A stretch of DNA of 9,469 bases, taken from the NCBI GenBank assembly GCA_964368815.1, contig CAYJDA010000050.1:1-9469 (forward strand). Direction: 5' to 3'. How positions within the stretch are numbered: position 1 is the first letter of the stretch; each line of letters begins with the position of its first letter. Below, piece by piece: positions 6,701-9,469 of this stretch. Source of the DNA: CAYJBH01 sp964368815 (GTDB taxonomy: Bacteria > Bacillota > Clostridia > Oscillospirales > Ruminococcaceae). A model generated the notes under the pieces. The model was not told the origin of the DNA. It ran no database searches and saw nothing but the letters and a program-made list of their open reading frames with translations. The translations under genes were made by a program, and so were the position numbers.

Positions 6701-6758
6701 ACAAAAGAAAAGCAACTTTTAGGCAAAAACTTCTTTTGATTATGCTTTTTGTTATCAT
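3708..6758 (-). CDS. Large secreted GLUG-repeat protein with C-terminal dockerin
   Basis: The best start is the ATG at 6758 (1016 residues); the longer frame begins with a TTG that lies inside the GGAGGG ribosome site (6774-6769), so it is rejected. A signal peptide (K4, K8, R9, then a leucine-rich core) probably ends at VSA-S near 35. Residues about 168-590 hold roughly a dozen GLUG-type repeats (GGIVG, then a turn and a C-x-N-x-G strand), a predicted beta solenoid. Next come a FYGDTVYSADITL module (about 695-760), a Big_3-like Ig domain (about 765-850) and an MBG/YDG-like module (about 855-948). The end is a dockerin with two calcium loops, DVNNDSKVNILD and DVNNDGKVNFLD (about 955-1001). 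No catalytic domain or sortase signal is seen. Dockerins bind cohesins on scaffoldins or the cell surface; adhesion or substrate binding is inferred. Confidence 0.88.
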   Translation of the reverse strand: MITKSIIKRSFCLKVAFLLLLSVILFSKILNDVSASDFFVIPKSELSQSMQLNSLIYDIPMIGSGTQEDPYIITSKYQLSAKSTYSIYNDLSAHYKLGTDIVFTEDDYAEGGYFHYYGTIPQPGVSSVYGLGFEPIGGWPDPFTGVFDGDNHSITGLYTEYDGTFRNIIGLFGHVENGTVKNLNLVDVNISTASTVEMFTAGVVGHLENGMVINCTVSGTVAGDSIVGGIVGEVNSEGVVEACTNNANVVGTASPFLSVNDEYSEVLLKVGGIVGSNVNAMVDSCSNAGLIKAEAAGGLHTSLGAAGGIAGYVEEGTVINSTNKSDIAATDQSMTSYPLYVLLSAGGIVGRGDVPTITGCTNSAEVLAYNSSGSVTSCYAGGIIGADVTSDYGTGGYISDCTNTGNVGGTARDGAIALVGGIAGGADSYIENCKNEGEVLGYTRDSDNLIHGYSGGIAGFSSASVNSCYNVGEVYNWGYARVANEDVLFQMELRTGGIVGYLLNGIVSNTYNTGNITVGNYQPDTVEQDESQVFTGGIVGFLVNSSVYSCYNRGSIDSTNPSGRMGGGVGAVVGNDGSPYVESIYTSTNNNIVATIINNTNSLSFNDYDYRLTDAEMEQKSLFVGFLFGDIWIYDTASAYLYPELVSFTDYTAEPESYIISGIQVLGTKIPTKGSTPAIASDTTLPIGAKYTVTDITWHDNPTVFYGDTVYSADITLSTNSNFVFDNEVSFLVSGTTDVTQKSLSTDGKVLVLSVTYRRLSAAVLQKISVESVSKNIYYVDETFEQERIVVKGWYDDNTSRILNSSEYYFEQTNFDLPENVGDEGYTHTIVCLAASVAGHQDLFNVRVIKRPITADDFTMVPSANLMENGQPKEATIIIENEVISSNNPTQTVFYSNKKDPNFGLEPVPTDAPTTAGDYYVYIAVIMSDESIYNSVSPDAPLYLGSFTVFGSIYDVNNDSKVNILDLQEIVKVGNYNKLVGEPGVNSDTDVNNDGKVNFLDLANVRNSEIFAKTGE

Positions 6759-6785
6759 ATAATCTATACCCTCCAATAAAAACGT

Positions 6786-6794
6786 ATTTTATCA
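6786..6794 (-). promoter_or_regulatory. Possible extended -10 of the GLUG-dockerin gene (TGATAAAAT)
   Basis: On the minus strand TGA-TAAAAT lies about 30 bases before the ATG at 6758 and upstream of the GGAGGG. There is no recognisable -35 hexamer 17 bases further up (the stretch is C-rich), so an extended -10 promoter or an activator-dependent one would be needed. Confidence 0.35.
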
Positions 6795-6819
6795 TTTCTT
6801 TATGCGATGTGGGGTCGGG

Positions 6820-6909
6820 TTAAGTTACTTCATTTGTGCAACCAAAAAAACACATTAATACGATTGCACCAAAATAAAACAACAGAAACTTTGCAACTAA
6901 TACAAACTC
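6820..6909 (-). pseudogene. Possible remnant of a lipoprotein signal peptide
   Basis: A minus-strand frame open from 6909 to a TAA at 6822-6820 reads KFLLFYFGAIVLMCFFGC followed by TNEVT and stop. This is a hydrophobic core ending in a lipobox-like FFGC, as in lipoprotein leaders. There is no ATG or good ribosome site at its beginning and it stops five residues after the cysteine. It may be a broken leader or a chance hydrophobic frame in T-rich DNA. Confidence 0.2.
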
Positions 6910-7039
6910 TCATAGAATTACCGAACTACAGTAAAACAATATATATTTTAATGCAAGAGTTAGATTTCGTCAACTTGTAATATCAAAAAATAAATTATAA
7001 ATATAGACTTTTAATGTGAATTCAAATATAATATGTTTA

Positions 7040-7246
7040 GCACTATTATATAAGCCCTCAGACGTTAGAGAGTGCATTTTATATCAAACTAGATGAAGCG
7101 AAACAAACCTAGCCAACCATTTCAGACAGCTTATAGAGTTTATCAATCAGTCCCCCGAGCTTGCTGAAATATTGCTTAAAACATTATCGGCAAAAAAGGT
7201 TAGAACGAGTAACAATCAACTTTTATTTGCAAAAGAAATGTTTTGA
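7040..7246 (+). pseudogene. Frame-broken remnant of an unidentified gene
   Basis: From 7097 to the TGA at 7244-7246 the plus strand is open for 49 codons and reads like a helical protein C-terminus (FRQLIEFINQSPELAEILLK, then TLSAKKVRTSNNQLLFAKEM), with no start codon in its first part. The preceding stretch is coding-like in a different frame, containing SAFYIKLDEAKQT before a TAG at 7110-7112. A single frameshift near 7094-7110 would join the two. The upstream end is not defined; 7040 is where the other frame opens. No family is recognised. Confidence 0.35.
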
Positions 7247-7270
7247 GCTACCCCATATAAGGTAGCTCAA
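7243..7270. terminator. Perfect 10-bp hairpin between two converging gene remnants
   Basis: TTGAGCTACC (7243-7252) and GGTAGCTCAA (7261-7270) pair perfectly around an 8-base loop. The hairpin begins 10 bases after the stop codon of the leftward GPRGG remnant, and its left arm contains the TGA of the rightward remnant. On the minus strand it is followed by a T-rich stretch after several A, and no long uninterrupted T run follows in either direction. It is best read as a weak or bidirectional terminator. Confidence 0.55.
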
Positions 7271-7280
7271 TCGATAGCAC

Positions 7281-7412
7281 CTATTTGATTTTAGTTGGGT
7301 CGTTCATTGTGAATTCCTGACCTTTTTGTAGGGTTGCTGGAAAAGGTTCACCTTTAACCACAGTACTTTCAACACCTGTTTTACCACCACGCGGACCAAC
7401 TATCCCATATAG
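7281..7412 (-). pseudogene. 5'-truncated gene for a small GPRGG/GEPFP protein
   Basis: The minus strand encodes GIVGPRGGKTG, then VVKGEPFPATLQKGQ, and ends NDPTKIK at a TAG (7283-7281). The GPRGG...V.GEPFP.T...DPTK pattern is that of a widespread family of 50-60 residue bacterial proteins of unknown role, similar in layout to the YjzC-like proteins; this is from memory and not searched. The expected N-terminal 12-15 residues are missing: in this frame a TGA lies just upstream (7421-7419) and no start codon exists. The 3' part is intact and followed by a hairpin. A promoter-like pair about 115 bases upstream may be a relic of its original control. Confidence 0.55.
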
Positions 7413-7525
7413 TACACATCAACAGAATGTATACAGTTTAAAGTTTATTCGAAACCGCTTTGTATGGGGAGTTGTATTGTTAATAAATTTTCAAGTTTAT
7501 TTTAGGTTTGTTGATTAATCTTCTC

Positions 7526-7552
7526 AATATACATTTTGATCCACCTTGTCAA
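7526..7552 (-). promoter_or_regulatory. Weak promoter-like pair upstream of the small truncated gene
   Basis: On the minus strand a perfect TTGACA (7552-7547) is followed after 15 bases by TATATT (7531-7526). The spacer is shorter than ideal. It points at the truncated GPRGG gene and lies just downstream of the helical-repeat gene's stop codon. It could be a chance match in AT-rich DNA. Confidence 0.25.
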
Positions 7553-7585
7553 TCAACCCATACACCCTTCAAGAATATTCACAAG

Positions 7586-8761
7586 CTAATCCGACTTACC
7601 AAATAGCTTGTCTAAAAACATCGATATGCCTATACCGCCTAACAGATATGTAAAAATGCCAATTTTATCTTTGCTTTGATTGTTTGCATAAAAATTATAA
7701 TTTTTTAGTCTTTTAAGTTCATTATAGTCGCTCGGAGATAGATAATCTTCAAACCATTCTACCTCGTTTAACGAAAACTTTTTATGAAATCTGATGGCAA
7801 GCATGCCGCTTGTCTGTGCATTATCAAGCATAATTATCTGTTCAATTATTTCTTTATTCAAGTTTACCCCTTTATTAATTGCATTTTTAATAAATCCCGG
7901 TAATGCTTGTTCTGCATAATTATATAGATAGCTGGCAAGTTTTGAAATTTCCTCCTGTGTTCCAAAATCATTTAGCAAGGAGACAGCCTTTGTCAATTGC
8001 TCATCGGACATATCATAGCGAAGCTCGTTAAACTCCGCCCATGTTATGCCGTTAGCAGAATATGGTTTTTTAACCGCCTCTACTATATCCGAAAAGAACA
8101 AATCACTGTACAGCTCAATCTCTTGCATCTGTGCCATTGTAAAATTTATGTCTGTCGAGGCAAGAACAGCCTTTAGAGTAGCGGTATTAATGTACTCGCT
8201 AATTTCTACAATGTCTTTCTGCGAGAATGCAATACCATTTCTAACCGCCTTTTGGGCAAATTTAGATGCAGATTCTTTGCCGGAGGAGGTTATATACGCC
8301 ATAATTTCCACTTTGCTGCCTAGTTCGGTGAGCAGTGGGATTAGTTTGGCTAAATTTCTGTCAGAGAAGCGATAGCTTATTTCTCTAAATTCTTGCCAGC
8401 TTATCTTTTTAATGCCTATAGCTCTTTTTGCAATATTAAAAATAACGTCAAATTTCCGGTTGCTGTATTGCTCGATTTTAATAACCTGTTGTATGGTTAA
8501 TTTTTTGTTGTAGGAGATGATAACCGCCTGTATTGCTCCGGCATTAATTTTATAGCATATCTCAATAATATTATCAAACGAAAAGGCAACACCGTTATTT
8601 GCAGCCTTTGTTATGAGTAACGAAGCAACATCTTCATTAAGCCGCTTTGCAACATTAATAACCTGACTACTATCCGGGAACTCGGCGAGATAGTCAATCT
8701 TCTTTAACAGCGTTGCTTGCGGCCATTGCTCGTAGTAGGTATAAAAATCATTCCATTTCAT
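7586..8761 (-). CDS. Protein of three tandem ~119-residue helical repeats with C-terminal hydrophobic segment
   Basis: This 391-residue protein is of unrecognised family. Three copies of one unit are visible. Each opens with W-x-(D/E)-F at W3, W122 and W241, exactly 119 apart, and contains a central (N/K)-G-(V/I) motif at G57, G176 and G298. The first two copies continue as AFS, then I-x-E-I helices, and have IE-x-YS at E97 and E216; the third copy has WFEDY near E338 and is 3 residues longer between landmarks. Predicted secondary structure is nearly all helix. Residues about 367-383 are hydrophobic and could anchor in a membrane, followed by a short charged tail. There is no signal peptide. 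GAGGA 9 bases before the ATG supports the start. It lies 31 bases downstream of a VWA-domain gene on the same strand, so the two are probably cotranscribed and may interact. Confidence 0.85.
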   Translation of the reverse strand: MKWNDFYTYYEQWPQATLLKKIDYLAEFPDSSQVINVAKRLNEDVASLLITKAANNGVAFSFDNIIEICYKINAGAIQAVIISYNKKLTIQQVIKIEQYSNRKFDVIFNIAKRAIGIKKISWQEFREISYRFSDRNLAKLIPLLTELGSKVEIMAYITSSGKESASKFAQKAVRNGIAFSQKDIVEISEYINTATLKAVLASTDINFTMAQMQEIELYSDLFFSDIVEAVKKPYSANGITWAEFNELRYDMSDEQLTKAVSLLNDFGTQEEISKLASYLYNYAEQALPGFIKNAINKGVNLNKEIIEQIIMLDNAQTSGMLAIRFHKKFSLNEVEWFEDYLSPSDYNELKRLKNYNFYANNQSKDKIGIFTYLLGGIGISMFLDKLFGKSD

Positions 8762-8779
8762 AACAATGCATCCTCAAAT

Positions 8780-8793
8780 ATGAGTTTTCTCAT
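8780..8793. repeat. Small intercistronic hairpin (ATGAG-TTTT-CTCAT)
   Basis: This 5-base inverted repeat with a 4-base loop overlaps the TGA stop of the VWA gene and precedes the ribosome site of the helical-repeat gene. It is too weak to terminate transcription; it could affect mRNA stability or translation of the second gene, or be chance. Confidence 0.25.
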
Positions 8794-9437
8794 CATTTCC
8801 TCGATTTATAATCCTTGTCAATTTTATCTCGCCAACCTTTGCTGAGTTTATTTGTTGCTCGAACATTGCTTATAGCCTCGCTCATAACCATGTAGTTCAA
8901 CTCGGTCCCGGCACTGTCTGAGTGATAGTTAACCGCCATATCGCTGTCTATGCCAAACTTATCGGCCTCAGCCTCGGCATCGATGTTTGCTCCTAAGAAG
9001 ATATACTCAAAGCCATATTTTTCTTTTGTAGAGGTGATAAGCGATTTTACCTTTTTGTAGTTATACTCTCTACTTGCATTTTCAAGTCCGTCTGTTGTGA
9101 TGACAAACATTACTTTTTCGGGGCGTTCATCATCAGCTGTGTTTTTATAGGCATTCAGCGTTTTGTTTATGGTGTTTCCCATTGCGTCAAGTAGTGCAGT
9201 TGAACCCCTTACGAAATACTCTTTATCTGTCATCGCTCTTACGCCGTTAAGATTGATTCTGTCATGTAAAAGCTCATACTTATCATCAAAAAGCACCGTT
9301 GTGACTGTTGCCTCTCCGGGCTCCTTTTTTTGTATTTCAAGGAGTGAGTTAAAACCACCTATAGTGTCGCTTTCAAGTCCTCCCATTGAACCACTTCTAT
9401 CAAGTATAAATACTAATTCTACTAAATTCTTTTTCAT
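8793..9437 (-). CDS. von Willebrand factor A (VWA) domain protein with intact MIDAS
   Basis: This 214-residue protein is essentially one VWA domain. The metal-ion-dependent adhesion site is complete: D13-x-S15-x-S17 in FILDRSGSMGG, T80 in RGSTALLDAMG, and D116 in ITTDGLENAS. The C-terminal part carries YIFLGANIDA and a GTELNYMVMSEAISNVR helix, a layout I recall from a common cytoplasmic family of stand-alone VWA proteins. There is no signal peptide or membrane segment. GGAGA 8 bases before the ATG (9450-9446) fixes the start. VWA domains bind protein partners through a divalent metal, often to assemble or chaperone complexes. The next gene, 31 bases downstream, encodes a helical tandem-repeat protein that is the natural candidate partner. 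The promoter lies outside the window. Confidence 0.92.
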   Translation of the reverse strand: MKKNLVELVFILDRSGSMGGLESDTIGGFNSLLEIQKKEPGEATVTTVLFDDKYELLHDRINLNGVRAMTDKEYFVRGSTALLDAMGNTINKTLNAYKNTADDERPEKVMFVITTDGLENASREYNYKKVKSLITSTKEKYGFEYIFLGANIDAEAEADKFGIDSDMAVNYHSDSAGTELNYMVMSEAISNVRATNKLSKGWRDKIDKDYKSRK

Positions 9438-9469
9438 GATAATGTTCTCCTTTAAGTTTTGTTGTGACT

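Larger units (their letters stand above)
6777..7585. other. About 800 bases with no intact gene
   Basis: This AT-rich intergenic stretch lies upstream of the GLUG-dockerin gene and downstream of the helical-repeat gene. It contains a possible lipoprotein leader remnant (6820-6909), a coding-like plus-strand remnant in two frames (7040-7246), a strong hairpin (7243-7270), a 5'-truncated small gene (7281-7412) and a weak promoter-like pair (7526-7552). The remaining stretches show nothing I can support. The pattern is that of gene decay rather than of one long regulatory region. Confidence 0.6.

Noticed and set aside
3708..6758. Repeated GGIVG-encoding DNA as a CRISPR-like or tandem DNA repeat
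   Set aside because: The repeats exist at protein level only; the DNA copies are diverged and unevenly spaced, as expected of a GLUG repeat protein.
6759..6776. TTG start giving a 1022-residue GLUG-dockerin protein
   Set aside because: The TTG overlaps the GGAGGG ribosome site and has no site of its own; the ATG at 6758 is better.
7510..7557. GTTGATT / AATCAAC inverted repeat downstream of the helical-repeat gene
   Set aside because: Seven-base arms with a 34-base loop and no T run; probably chance in AT-rich DNA.

Overview
The window reads as DNA of a low-to-moderate GC Gram-positive anaerobe of the Clostridia, most likely in or near the Oscillospiraceae/Ruminococcaceae. The signs are strong GGAGG-type ribosome sites, sigma-A-like promoters with 17-base spacers, a YodB/HypR-type HxlR regulator and a secreted protein ending in a dockerin. 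This placement is inferred from gene content, not from a marker gene.

Left part (1-2986): a redox-stress module. A leftward gene is cut by the window edge after six codons. Its promoter carries a palindrome between -35 and -10 and a degenerate copy just downstream. Divergent from it is hxlR (168-515). A cluster of inverted repeats (517-578) and a second promoter with its own palindromic candidate operator (583-633) follow. These drive a tightly packed operon of an NfsB-like nitroreductase, a radical SAM protein with a CX4CX2C cluster motif, and a short-chain dehydrogenase. The radical SAM gene starts 3 bases after the nitroreductase stop, and the dehydrogenase start overlaps the radical SAM stop (ATGA). 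In Bacillus the HxlR relatives YodB and HypR use an N-terminal cysteine to switch nitroreductase genes; this layout is the same, and the gene neighbours suggest handling of quinone, nitro or other electrophile stress.

Middle part (2987-7585): an accessory-looking stretch dominated by a leftward 1016-residue secreted protein. It has a signal peptide, about twelve GLUG-type repeats, Ig-like and MBG/YDG-like modules and a C-terminal dockerin. A two-helix membrane protein lies downstream of it. The intergenic DNA on both sides is AT-rich and holds several short coding-like stretches without starts or with a frame break. The clearest is the 5'-truncated end of a small GPRGG/GEPFP protein, followed by a 10-bp perfect hairpin. 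This looks like a site of gene turnover.

Right part (7586-9469): a leftward two-gene unit. The first gene is a cytoplasmic von Willebrand A protein with an intact MIDAS. The second encodes a protein built from three tandem helical repeats of about 119 residues plus a short C-terminal hydrophobic segment. I do not recognise the repeat family; together with the metal-binding VWA partner this pair is the best candidate here for an undescribed system.

No tRNA, rRNA, CRISPR array, complete insertion sequence or replication origin was seen.
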